A DNA stretch of 28,207 nucleotides from RBG-16-64-43 sp035288225 (lineage in GTDB: Bacteria; Chloroflexota; Anaerolineae; Anaerolineales; RBG-16-64-43): contig DATEAT010000177.1 of the NCBI GenBank assembly GCA_035288225.1, positions 1-28,207 of the forward strand, written 5' to 3'. Each line of letters begins with the position of its first letter. The first letter of the stretch is position 1. The translations under genes were made by a program, and so were the position numbers. The notes beneath the pieces were generated by a model. That model did no database searches and was not told the DNA's origin. It saw only the letters and a program-made list of their open reading frames with translations. Shown here piece after piece: positions 8,965-15,011 of the stretch.

Positions 8965-9186
8965 ATGGGACTTCAAGCGCAGGCCATCGAACGCGTGAGC
9001 AAGCAGGTGTATCACGACTACCCGGAAATGCGCGGCGTCCGTCCAAGCATCTCGGGACAGGGAGGCAACTTTGTGCTCACCTACCGCGGTAAGGTACGCA
9101 CCTCAAGCGGTGTCGAAATGTCGCGCATCGTTCGCGCCGTGGCCGACGAGGAAGGCCGCCTGATCAAGGTTAGCACGTCGAAGTAG
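8965..9186 (+). CDS. 73-residue protein of unknown function in the ftsZ operon
   Basis: It starts at ATG 8965 with a strong GAGGAGG five to ten bases upstream, 31 bases after ftsZ, and ends at TAG 9186. I do not recognise a family. The N-terminal third is predicted helical (AQAIERVSKQVYHDYPEM), followed by beta-rich sequence (NFVLTYRGKVRT, SRIVRAVADEEGRLIKVSTS). The overall look is a small alpha-beta-beta-beta domain. The last about 40 residues align without gaps to the C-terminus of the TPR-peptidase upstream: both end in D-x-x-G-R-L-(I/L)-K-(V/L)-x-x-S-(K/R). This suggests a stand-alone copy of a module that is fused to the peptidase, although the similarity is short and not scored. Confidence 0.8.
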   Translation: MGLQAQAIERVSKQVYHDYPEMRGVRPSISGQGGNFVLTYRGKVRTSSGVEMSRIVRAVADEEGRLIKVSTSK

Positions 9187-9198
9187 GAGAGGCACGCG

Positions 9199-9360
9199 AT
9201 GAATCCGACTGATGTAGCCTGGCTCAAGTTCCAATTGCGGGTGTGGGCTCTCACTGAGCGGACTCTGGCCGCACTGTATGCCGTGCGCGGCTACTTCCGT
9301 CCGGCGCTCGCCAGCTTGGCAGCGGGGTTTGCGCTGGGCTTGGTGCTGGCTCTCATCTAA
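9199..9360 (+). CDS. 53-residue tail-anchored membrane protein, last gene of the ftsZ operon
   Basis: A short gene from ATG 9199 to TAA 9358-9360, with GGAGAGG upstream and only 12 bases after the preceding stop. Residues 1-35 are amphipathic with charged residues (WLKFQLRVWALTERTL, then RGYFRP). Residues about 36-53 form one uninterrupted hydrophobic helix (ALASLAAGFALGLVLALI) that runs to the very C-terminus. This is a tail-anchor topology with the N-terminal part in the cytoplasm. I recognise no family. Its position directly behind ftsZ suggests it could be a membrane tether or regulator for that polymer, since FtsZ needs a tether and neither ftsA nor sepF lies in this window. Its last 4 bases overlap the end of the convergent JAMM gene. 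Confidence 0.7.
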   Translation: MNPTDVAWLKFQLRVWALTERTLAALYAVRGYFRPALASLAAGFALGLVLALI

Positions 9361-9836
9361 GCAGGCGGCGCTTTGCCCTCGGCTTCCGCAATGAGACGCC
9401 CCAGGCGATAGCCCCGCGGTGAGCCGGGGTCTTCGAGCCCTTCGAACCAAAACAGTTCGACCTGCCAACGTCGTGCAACATCTTGCCACCAGATCAAATA
9501 AGCGGCCTGCGGATAGGCCGCTTCTTCTATGTCTGTCACAGACGGATGATCGGGCCCGCGCGGATGGGAATGATAGATGGCCAGCAGTTCGAGGCCCTGC
9601 TCATCGGCCGCTTGCATCGCAGCCAACTGAGCCTGGGGCTCAAGGCGGAAGCGAACCGCGCTATGCTGCGCATTCAGGATTGGGACAACGTGTTCAACGC
9701 GCTGGCCGCGGCCGAACAAGAGCCCGCATCCCTCCTCGGGCAGGGCTGCATCAAGCGCTGCACGCATCGCCTCCACCAGGCGCGGTGCCAGGCGCAGTTC
9801 TCCTCCCCCTTCCTCAGGCGCGGGATGTGTGGGCAT
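9357..9836 (-). CDS. JAMM/MPN+ family zinc metallopeptidase (Mov34/M67-like)
   Basis: A 159-residue protein whose ATG is the complement of 9834-9836. The JAMM zinc site is complete: Glu35 in PEEGCGLLFG, then His89-Ser-His91 and Asp102 in HSHPRGPDHPSVTD, matching E...HxH(x10)D with the conserved serine. JAMM enzymes hydrolyse isopeptide or peptide bonds. Single-domain bacterial members often process ubiquitin-like sulfur carriers in cysteine, thiamine or siderophore-like pathways, or remain unassigned. No MoaD/ThiS-like carrier or ThiF/MoeB-type E1 lies in this window, so the substrate is open. Its start overlaps the 3' end of the upstream lyase gene by 23 bases, so the two form an operon. Its stop overlaps the convergent 53-residue gene by 4 bases. 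Confidence 0.88.
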   Translation of the reverse strand: MPTHPAPEEGGGELRLAPRLVEAMRAALDAALPEEGCGLLFGRGQRVEHVVPILNAQHSAVRFRLEPQAQLAAMQAADEQGLELLAIYHSHPRGPDHPSVTDIEEAAYPQAAYLIWWQDVARRWQVELFWFEGLEDPGSPRGYRLGRLIAEAEGKAPPA

Positions 9837-11265
9837 CGCTCTGCAACCCGCCCTCAGTCATGCGGCGCACATCGTTGAGCGCGGCCTCCACCTCGGCAGG
9901 CGTCACCGCTCGCGCCTCTTGCCTGTGGGCGAGCTCGCCGCGCTTCGCGCGTTCGAGGGCCACCTCGCGCAGGGCGCGACCGGCGGCCTGGGCCGCCTTC
10001 ACCAGTTCGGCGGCCGCGGCGTAGCCGATGAGCGGGTTGAGGGCCGTGGCGATGATGGCGTTGCGCTCCAGCCATTGTGCAGCTCGCTCCGGGTTTGCCT
10101 GCAGGCCCTTGACCCCTCGCTCGGTAAAGGCACCGATCGCCCCGATCATCAGCTGCATCATCTCAAACAGATCGTGGGCGATGACCGGCATCATCACGTT
10201 GAGCTCGAACTGGCCGGCCTGCGAGGCCAGCGCCACAGCCAGGTCGAGACCCATGACCTGGTACATCGCCTGGTTGAGCATCTCCGCCATGACCGGATTG
10301 ACCTTGCCGGGCATGATCGACGAACCGGGCTGGAGCGGGGCAAACCGGATTTCATCTAAGCCGGAGGCCGGGCCGCTGGCCATCAGGCGCAAGTCGTTGG
10401 CGATGCGTGTGAGGCTGAGGGCCAGGATCCGCATGGCCGCCGAGAAGTCCGCCGCATCGGCCATCGATTGCATCGATTCAAACAGGTCGGAGGAGGTCGA
10501 GAGGTCGAGGCCGGTGACTTCGCGCAGGCGCTGGACCATGCGCGGATGGAACTCGGGGTGCGCGTTGAGCCCCGTGCCGACAGCCGTTCCGCCGATACCC
10601 AACCGGCGCAAGCCTTCCGCGGCGCGTGCCAGGCGCGCGCGATCATGCGCCACCGCGTGAGCGTAGGCACCGAATTCCTGACCCAGGCGCACCGGCACAG
10701 CATCCTGCAGATGCGTCCGGCCGGATTTGACAATCGGGTCGAAGGACTCCGCCTTGTGGCGCAGTTCGGCGGACAGTTCATCGACCACCCCCAGCAAATC
10801 CTCCAGCCGCCATAGGCAGCCGAGGCGAATCGCGGTGGGTATGACGTCGTTGGTGGACTGTCCCAGGTTGACGTCATCATTGGGATGCACGCGGTACTCC
10901 CCCAGCGCGCCGCCGAGGATCTGCGTGGCGCGGTTGGCGAGAACCTCGTTGGCATTCATGTGGTGGCTCGTGCCGGCTCCCGCCTGGAAAGGGTCGACAA
11001 CGAACTCCGCATCCCAGCGCCCCTCAATGACTTCGCGCGCCGCTTGGGCGATGGCCGAGGCCTTGTCCGGCTCGAGCAGGCCCAGGTCGCGATTGACTTC
11101 GGCCGCAGCCAGCTTGATGGCGCCTAGTGACCAGATGAATGCACGCCAGGGCTTGCGGCCTGAAACCGGGAAATTGACGACCGCGCGTTTGGTCTGCGCA
11201 CCGTAGAGCGCCTGCCCCGGAACCCGCACCTCGCCCAATGTGTCGCGTTCGATGCGCTCATCCAT
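9814..11265 (-). CDS. aspA: Aspartate ammonia-lyase (aspartase/class II fumarase superfamily)
   Basis: A 483-residue protein with the start codon at 11263-11265 and GGAG upstream. The superfamily signature GSSIMPGKVNP lies at 314-324, with the catalytic-loop serine at about 315. Other conserved parts are GTSHHMNANEVLAN near 98-111, HPNDDVNLGQSTND at 127-140 and GRTHLQDAVPVRLGQE at 182-197. Class II fumarases and aspartases share this fold. Features closer to aspartase are GTS rather than GTQ before MNANE, DAVP rather than DATP, and NPVMAEMLNQ rather than NPTQ after the signature. Aspartase converts L-aspartate to fumarate and ammonia; fumarase hydrates fumarate to malate. Length fits both. 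I favour aspartase but cannot exclude fumarase. It is co-transcribed with the JAMM gene downstream, and the ferredoxin terminator lies just upstream of its start. Confidence 0.85.
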   Translation of the reverse strand: MDERIERDTLGEVRVPGQALYGAQTKRAVVNFPVSGRKPWRAFIWSLGAIKLAAAEVNRDLGLLEPDKASAIAQAAREVIEGRWDAEFVVDPFQAGAGTSHHMNANEVLANRATQILGGALGEYRVHPNDDVNLGQSTNDVIPTAIRLGCLWRLEDLLGVVDELSAELRHKAESFDPIVKSGRTHLQDAVPVRLGQEFGAYAHAVAHDRARLARAAEGLRRLGIGGTAVGTGLNAHPEFHPRMVQRLREVTGLDLSTSSDLFESMQSMADAADFSAAMRILALSLTRIANDLRLMASGPASGLDEIRFAPLQPGSSIMPGKVNPVMAEMLNQAMYQVMGLDLAVALASQAGQFELNVMMPVIAHDLFEMMQLMIGAIGAFTERGVKGLQANPERAAQWLERNAIIATALNPLIGYAAAAELVKAAQAAGRALREVALERAKRGELAHRQEARAVTPAEVEAALNDVRRMTEGGLQSDAHTSRA

Positions 11266-11292
11266 GGATCTCTCGCTCCTGCCGCGCCCAAC

Positions 11293-11315
11293 AAAAAGGG
11301 AGCCTCGCGGCTCCC
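11293..11315 (-). terminator. Rho-independent terminator of the sod-ferredoxin unit
   Basis: On the minus strand, GGGAGCC (11315-11309) and GGCTCCC (11304-11298) form a perfect 7-pair stem with a 4-base loop, followed directly by TTTTT (11297-11293). It sits 20 bases past the ferredoxin stop and before the lyase start, so the lyase needs its own promoter or depends on read-through. Confidence 0.85.
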
Positions 11316-11334
11316 AGGAACGTGCCGTGTCCGG

Positions 11335-11730
11335 CTACTTTGCCGAATAGCCCGGGCCGTCCTTGAAGAACTTGTAGTTGGGTTCGATGTCCGGCCGCAA
11401 GTCCACCACCTCGCCCGCCTTCATGACGATGGTCTTGTCGAGATGCACCGCTTGGCCGTTGTGATCGGTGCCGTCGTGAACGGCCGTCCCTTCGGGACGG
11501 CTGAGGCGCTGGCCTTCTTTGGCGGTGAGCGCGTTCGGAACCTCGTCCTCCGGGAAGATGGCCACGTACGGGCACTCCGGCACGCACGCCCCGCAGTCGA
11601 TGCACGTGTCCGGATCGATATAGAACCACGGCCACTCGGCGGTGGGCTTGCCCGGAATGATGCACTCCACCGGGCAGACATCCACGCAACCACCGTCGCG
11701 GAGGCAAAGGCTGGTGATGATGTGGGTCAT
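11335..11730 (-). CDS. 7Fe/8Fe-type bacterial ferredoxin
   Basis: A 131-residue protein. The start at 11730 (MTHIITSL) is chosen over an upstream in-frame ATG because it follows a clear AAGGAG and matches the usual N-terminus of the family. Iron-sulfur ligands are visible: C9-x5-C15-x3-C19-P, with a further C23, and the classical C43-x2-C46-x2-C49-x3-C53-P. The first motif has the wider spacing typical of the 3Fe-4S (or Zn-stabilised) half of 7Fe ferredoxins; the second is a standard 4Fe-4S site. The about 75 residues after the clusters form an extended C-terminal region (ending near KFFKDGPGYSAK). It should act as a cytoplasmic low-potential electron carrier. It lies 91 bases after the superoxide dismutase and likely shares its transcript, which would fit protection or replacement of oxygen-sensitive clusters. 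Confidence 0.9.
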   Translation of the reverse strand: MTHIITSLCLRDGGCVDVCPVECIIPGKPTAEWPWFYIDPDTCIDCGACVPECPYVAIFPEDEVPNALTAKEGQRLSRPEGTAVHDGTDHNGQAVHLDKTIVMKAGEVVDLRPDIEPNYKFFKDGPGYSAK

Positions 11731-11753
11731 GGTTGCTTCTCCTTCGACCTGAG

Positions 11754-11790
11754 GGGCCGCGCGCATCAGTCGATCACTGGCGTGCGGCCC
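11754..11790 (-). other. Strong intercistronic stem-loop between sod and the ferredoxin gene
   Basis: GGGCCGC (11754-11760) pairs with GCGGCCC (11784-11790). The stem continues through GCGC/GCGT (with one G-U) and, after a two-base bulge, CAGT/ACTG around the loop CGATC. No T-run follows on the minus strand. It is probably an RNA-stability or processing element separating the two cistrons, or a weak attenuator. Confidence 0.55.
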
Positions 11791-11821
11791 TTTGGCGGTG
11801 AGGGCGATGGCGCTGCCCAAG

Positions 11822-12430
11822 TTACTTCTTGAACTCTGCCTCGAAGCGGCGCGTGACTTCCGGCCAGTTGACCACGTTCCACCAGGCCTGGATGTAGTCG
11901 CCGCGTTTGTTCTGATACTTCAGATAGTAAGCATGTTCCCAAACGTCAAGCGCGAGAATCGGTACAGCTCCCCACTGCGTGAGATTCTGGTGCTTCTCGG
12001 CCGTGAGAATCTCGAGGTGCTTCTTTGACGGTTGCACCACGAGAAGAACCCACCCCGAGCCCTCCACGGCGGCGGCTGCGGCGCTGAACTGCTTGGCGAA
12101 GTTGTCGTATGATCCAAAGTGGGTTTCGATCTGCTTGAGCAGTTCGCCGGTGGGCTTGCCGCCGCCTCCTTTGCCGCCGGGGGCCATCACTTCCCAGAAC
12201 AAGTTGTGAAGGAAGTGACCCGATCCATGGAAGGCGAGCTCGCGCTCCCAATGCTTCACCAGCGCGAAGTCCGCCTTGTCGCGGGCGTCTTTCAGCTTGG
12301 CCTCGGCATTGTTGAGTCCATCGACGTAAGCTTTGTGATGCTTGTCGTGATGCAGGCGCATCGTCGCTTCATCAATGTGCGGCTCGAGGGCGTTGTAGTC
12401 GTAAGGCAGCGGGGGCAGTTCGTGGGTCAT
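11822..12430 (-). CDS. sodA: Iron/manganese superoxide dismutase
   Basis: A 202-residue protein with start at 12430 and AAGGAGAG upstream. All four metal ligands of the Fe/Mn family are present: His27 (MRLHHDKHH), His75 (FLHNLFW), Asp162 and His166 (DVWEHAYY). The long C-terminal signature YLKYQNKRGDYIQAWWNVVNW is typical of the tetrameric archaeal/actinobacterial-like branch. The second-sphere region EKHQNLTQ carries His and Gln rather than the plain E. coli Mn pattern, so metal choice (Fe, Mn or either) is undecided. The enzyme converts superoxide to oxygen and hydrogen peroxide in the cytoplasm. It is the first gene behind a near-consensus promoter with a leader of about 100 bases, followed by the ferredoxin. 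Confidence 0.95.
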   Translation of the reverse strand: MTHELPPLPYDYNALEPHIDEATMRLHHDKHHKAYVDGLNNAEAKLKDARDKADFALVKHWERELAFHGSGHFLHNLFWEVMAPGGKGGGGKPTGELLKQIETHFGSYDNFAKQFSAAAAAVEGSGWVLLVVQPSKKHLEILTAEKHQNLTQWGAVPILALDVWEHAYYLKYQNKRGDYIQAWWNVVNWPEVTRRFEAEFKK

Positions 12431-12494
12431 GTTTCTCTCCTTGAGCGGTAGGCGTCCGGCCCTTTGACGGGACCGGACCGGTCTTGTACCATTG

Positions 12495-12511
12495 CGGCCC
12501 GAGGGGGGCCG
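12495..12511 (-). other. GC-rich hairpin in the sod leader
   Basis: CGGCCC (12495-12500) and GGGCCG (12506-12511) form a 6-pair stem with a 5-base loop. It lies inside the predicted untranslated leader of the superoxide dismutase message, about 65 bases before the start codon, where it could affect stability or translation. Confidence 0.4.
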
Positions 12512-12538
12512 TTGCCGTAGACACCAATTTGCGTCAGA

Positions 12539-12567
12539 ATTCTAGTCTTTTCGAAAACAGGTGTCAA
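12539..12567 (-). promoter_or_regulatory. Sigma-70-type promoter of the superoxide dismutase gene
   Basis: On the minus strand a perfect -35 TTGACA (12567-12562), a 17-base spacer and -10 TAGAAT (12544-12539) are seen, one mismatch from consensus. Predicted transcription starts near 12532, leaving about 100 bases of leader. A 6-base inverted repeat, GACACC (12520-12525) and GGTGTC (12560-12565), flanks the promoter and overlaps the -35. Confidence 0.8.
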
Positions 12568-12598
12568 GGAAACTCCTCAAGATGTACAGGTTGTCACG

Positions 12599-13603
12599 AT
12601 GGCGATGACGCTCGACTCACAACCTGAGGCGGGCCGGTTGCCTCGGCGCGCCCGGGCCGTAAGCCTGCTCGGGATTCTGGCGGTCTCGACGGCCTCGGTC
12701 TTCATCCGCCTAGCGCAGGCGAGCGGCGGACCTTCGCTCTTGATCGCAGCGGGGCGCATGCTCGTCGCGGCGTTTGTGATTCTGCCCGCCGCACTCTGGC
12801 TCGATCGAGAGTCCCTGCATCGTCTGACGCGGCGTGACGCAGGGCTCGCGATTCTTTCGGGGATCTTCCTGGCGGCTCATTTCGCCTTCTGGATCACCTC
12901 CCTCGAAATGACAAGCGTTGCCAGCTCAGTGGTGCTTGTCACGACGACGCCGCTGTGGGTGTCTCTCGCCTCGACTCTCTTTCTGCGCGAACCGCCGAAG
13001 GGGGGCACGCTCCTCGGCATGCTGGCAGCGCTGGCCGGGACGGGAGTGGTGGCCCTGAGCGAGGTGTGCACGCTGGCGGGAGGGCCGAAATGTGCGCCTG
13101 CCGTGCTGGCCCTGAGCGGGCCGGCGTTGCGCGGCGATGGCCTGGCCCTCTTGGGCGCCTGGATGGTCAGCGGGTACTTCCTCATCGGCCGTTCTCTGCG
13201 CCCGCGCATGTCGCTGCGCGTCTACGCGCTGCTCACCTACGGAACAGCGGGCATCGTGCTGCTCTGCGCGTTACTTGCCGTTGGCGTTCCACTTGCTCCA
13301 TATCCTCTTGAGGTCTACGCATGGATCGCGGCCCTCGGCTTGGTGCCGCAACTGATCGGCCACTCCGCCTTCAATTGGGCATTGCGCTATCTCTCGGCAA
13401 CATTCGTCGCGGTGACCGTGCTCGGTGAACCGGTTGTCTCGATCTTCTTGGCGTGGGTGGTGCTCGGCGAAGCCCCTTCGCCCATCCAGATAACGGGTGC
13501 CGCGCTGATCCTGGCCGGGATTCTGGCCGCCTCGCGCACAGAGGTGCGAGTGCGCGAGGGCGAAGCGCATGGCGCGCAAAGCGATCCACGCGCCATGGCA
13601 TAA
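12599..13603 (+). CDS. DMT-superfamily (EamA-type) permease
   Basis: A 334-residue membrane protein with about ten hydrophobic helices in two EamA halves. Visible helices include LLGILAVSTASVFIRLA, GLAILSGIFLAAHFAFW, VVLVTTTPLWVSLAST, LGMLAALAGTGVVAL and, in the second half, FVAVTVLGEPVVSIFLAW with the family motif GEP...W...GE. EamA proteins export or import small metabolites such as amino acids or nucleosides; the substrate here cannot be told. Two in-frame ATGs (12599 and 12605) are possible. The second overlaps the stop of an 8-codon upstream reading frame. Only a weak ribosome site (AGGT) is present. It is transcribed divergently from the superoxide dismutase. Confidence 0.88.
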   Translation: MAMTLDSQPEAGRLPRRARAVSLLGILAVSTASVFIRLAQASGGPSLLIAAGRMLVAAFVILPAALWLDRESLHRLTRRDAGLAILSGIFLAAHFAFWITSLEMTSVASSVVLVTTTPLWVSLASTLFLREPPKGGTLLGMLAALAGTGVVALSEVCTLAGGPKCAPAVLALSGPALRGDGLALLGAWMVSGYFLIGRSLRPRMSLRVYALLTYGTAGIVLLCALLAVGVPLAPYPLEVYAWIAALGLVPQLIGHSAFNWALRYLSATFVAVTVLGEPVVSIFLAWVVLGEAPSPIQITGAALILAGILAASRTEVRVREGEAHGAQSDPRAMA

Positions 13604-13617
13604 GGTCGCGCGCAACG

Positions 13618-13645
13618 TTGCAAAACCCGGAAAAGTGTGTATAGT
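13618..13645 (+). promoter_or_regulatory. Promoter of the zinc-ribbon/H1-like gene
   Basis: -35 TTGCAA (13618-13623), a 16-base spacer and -10 TATAGT (13640-13645) precede the gene, with the start codon at 13667. The leader would be only about 15 bases and contains GGGAGG. Confidence 0.65.
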
Positions 13646-13666
13646 GGGGACCAACGGGAGGAATTC

Positions 13667-14236
13667 ATGTCGGCATTCTCGTGGCGATGCCAGTACTGCG
13701 GCTGGTCATTCCAGTTGACGTCCGATGTGGTCGCCGCTGCTCTGGCAACAGCGGAGGCCAATAACGCCCGGCATCATGTCGAGCACTGCCCGCGCTGCCG
13801 CAAAGGTCTCAAGGTTCCTCTGGATCAGCTTCGTCGCCACGTGCCGGCCAGCGGCGTGGTCGCTGCACCGGCTCCCGGTTCGGAACCCACCCCAAAGGAG
13901 GATATTAGACCCATGACCGATAAGCCCGCCCCCTACCCGCCTGCCGGCGGATCGCAATACCCGCCGCCATCGCCGATGCTGCCGCCCATCGCGCCCATTA
14001 TGCCGCCGCCTGCGCCGATGCCCACTTCCCTGCCGCCGGTTACGGCCCCCAAGCCAGCTCCTGCCAAGCCCGCCGTGAGACGGCCGAAGCGCAAGCCAGC
14101 AGCCAAGCGACCCGCCGCCAAGAAACCTGTGGCCAAGAAGAAGGCTGCAAAGAAGCCTGCGAAGCGCAAGCCGGTCAAGAAGTCCGTCAAGAAGTCCGTT
14201 AAGAAGACAGCCAAGAGAAAGACCGGCCGCAAGTAG
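13667..14236 (+). CDS. Zinc-ribbon protein with Pro-rich linker and histone-H1-like basic tail
   Basis: A 189-residue protein starting at ATG 13667 behind GGGAGG, preferred over an upstream in-frame GTG without a ribosome site. Residues 8-44 hold two Cys pairs (C8-x2-C11 and C41-x2-C44) that should bind zinc. Residues about 83-137 are Pro-rich (PPPSPMLPPIAPIMPPPAP). Residues about 140-189 are Lys/Ala/Pro repeats with AAKK, PAKRK and VKKSVKKSVKK units, as in eukaryotic H1 and bacterial H1-like proteins that bind DNA without sequence preference. It is therefore probably a nucleoid-associated or nucleic-acid-binding protein; this is inferred from composition. A second strong ribosome site and in-frame ATG lie inside the gene at 13913. 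Confidence 0.82.
   Translation: MSAFSWRCQYCGWSFQLTSDVVAAALATAEANNARHHVEHCPRCRKGLKVPLDQLRRHVPASGVVAAPAPGSEPTPKEDIRPMTDKPAPYPPAGGSQYPPPSPMLPPIAPIMPPPAPMPTSLPPVTAPKPAPAKPAVRRPKRKPAAKRPAAKKPVAKKKAAKKPAKRKPVKKSVKKSVKKTAKRKTGRK
13894..13915 (+). promoter_or_regulatory. Internal Shine-Dalgarno and in-frame start (possible second product)
   Basis: AAAGGAGG (13894-13901) is followed 11 bases later by ATG (13913-13915), in frame with the zinc-ribbon gene. Initiation here would give a 107-residue protein with only the Pro-rich linker and the basic tail (MTDKPAPYPP...). This site is stronger than the one at the main start, though the spacing is a little long. Confidence 0.5.
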
Positions 14237-14280
14237 GCACCCCGCAATTCATTGGGGCTGACACCTAACTCGAAACAAGA

Positions 14281-14316
14281 CCGGGAGGAGTGCTACGCCA
14301 GAGCCACTCCTCCCGG
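14281..14316. terminator. Perfect 12-pair hairpin between convergent genes
   Basis: CCGGGAGGAGTG (14281-14292) pairs perfectly with CACTCCTCCCGG (14305-14316) around a 12-base loop. Tails are only moderately T-rich (TGTGATTATAT on plus, TCTTGTTTCG on minus), so it may stop transcripts in either direction weakly or protect a 3' end. Confidence 0.55.
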
Positions 14317-14334
14317 TGTGATTATATCCACCGC

Positions 14335-14360
14335 ACGGCGTCCGTCTCGGACGCCGTTTT
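14335..14360 (+). terminator. Rho-independent terminator downstream of the zinc-ribbon gene
   Basis: ACGGCGTCCG (14335-14344) and CGGACGCCGT (14348-14357) form a 10-pair stem with a 3-base loop, followed by TTT. It points along the plus strand and ends exactly at the stop codon of the convergent PhoU-like gene. Confidence 0.7.
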
Positions 14361-14981
14361 CTAAATCCGCTTGACGACAATATCGGAGATCACGTTGGCG
14401 GCCTGGTCCCCGCGATCGGCCGCGTTCGACAGGTGACGGTAGATTTCGCGCAGCTTGAGCATGTCCACCACGTGCTCGAGGTCGGCCGGCGCACCAAACA
14501 GGTTGCCGATCGCCTCGCGGTAGACACTCTCCATGCGATTCTCAAGCGCCTTGGCCCGCACCGCGTGGTCGGAGGCTACCGCCGGGTGATCCATGAGTTC
14601 GGTCACCCCCGTCTGAATCTCACGCGCGGCCTCGGTCAGGAGGCTTGACATGCGCTGCAAGTAGGGGTTGGGCCGGACCTTGAGAATGACCATCTCGTCG
14701 ACCGTGCTGTAGGCATAGTCGAGAATGTCGTCGATCGTCAGCGACAGGGCAAAAATATCTTCCCGATCGAACGGCGTGACAAAGGTCCGGTTGAGTTCGT
14801 CGATCAGAATGCGGCGGGTCTCGTCTGCCGCCTTCTCAATGCGCGAGACTTGCTCGGCCGCGTCATCGCTGGGTGTCTTCATATACTGCGACAGGGCTTC
14901 CATCCCCGCCACGGCGTATTTGGCCTGCTCCATCAGCAATTCGAGGAAGCGCCCGCCCTTCTTGCGACCACGTAGTCTCAT
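14361..14981 (-). CDS. PhoU-like / DUF47 family protein
   Basis: A 206-residue, almost all-helical protein starting at 14981 with GAGGAGG upstream. It fits the DUF47 (PhoU-like) family: an N-terminal helix with FLELLMEQAKYAV, then paired acidic motifs such as EKAADETRR and TPFDREDIFALSLTIDDILDY near residue 70, and a second half with LKLREIYRHLSNAADRGDQAAN. The E/D-rich faces bind metal ions in PhoU proteins. DUF47 proteins are usually encoded beside a Pit-type inorganic phosphate transporter and modulate it. No pit gene is in this window; the gene instead lies 30 bases behind a DMT permease in an operon led by tilS. The phosphate role is therefore by family only. Confidence 0.88.
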   Translation of the reverse strand: MRLRGRKKGGRFLELLMEQAKYAVAGMEALSQYMKTPSDDAAEQVSRIEKAADETRRILIDELNRTFVTPFDREDIFALSLTIDDILDYAYSTVDEMVILKVRPNPYLQRMSSLLTEAAREIQTGVTELMDHPAVASDHAVRAKALENRMESVYREAIGNLFGAPADLEHVVDMLKLREIYRHLSNAADRGDQAANVISDIVVKRI

Positions 14982-15011
14982 TCGTTCCTCCTCAATGTGT
15001 GTATGCGCGCC

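Noticed and set aside
12512..12540. A plus-strand promoter (TTGCCG, 17 bases, CAGAAT) for the DMT permease
   Set aside because: Both boxes match poorly, and the same stretch is better explained by the strong minus-strand promoter of superoxide dismutase.
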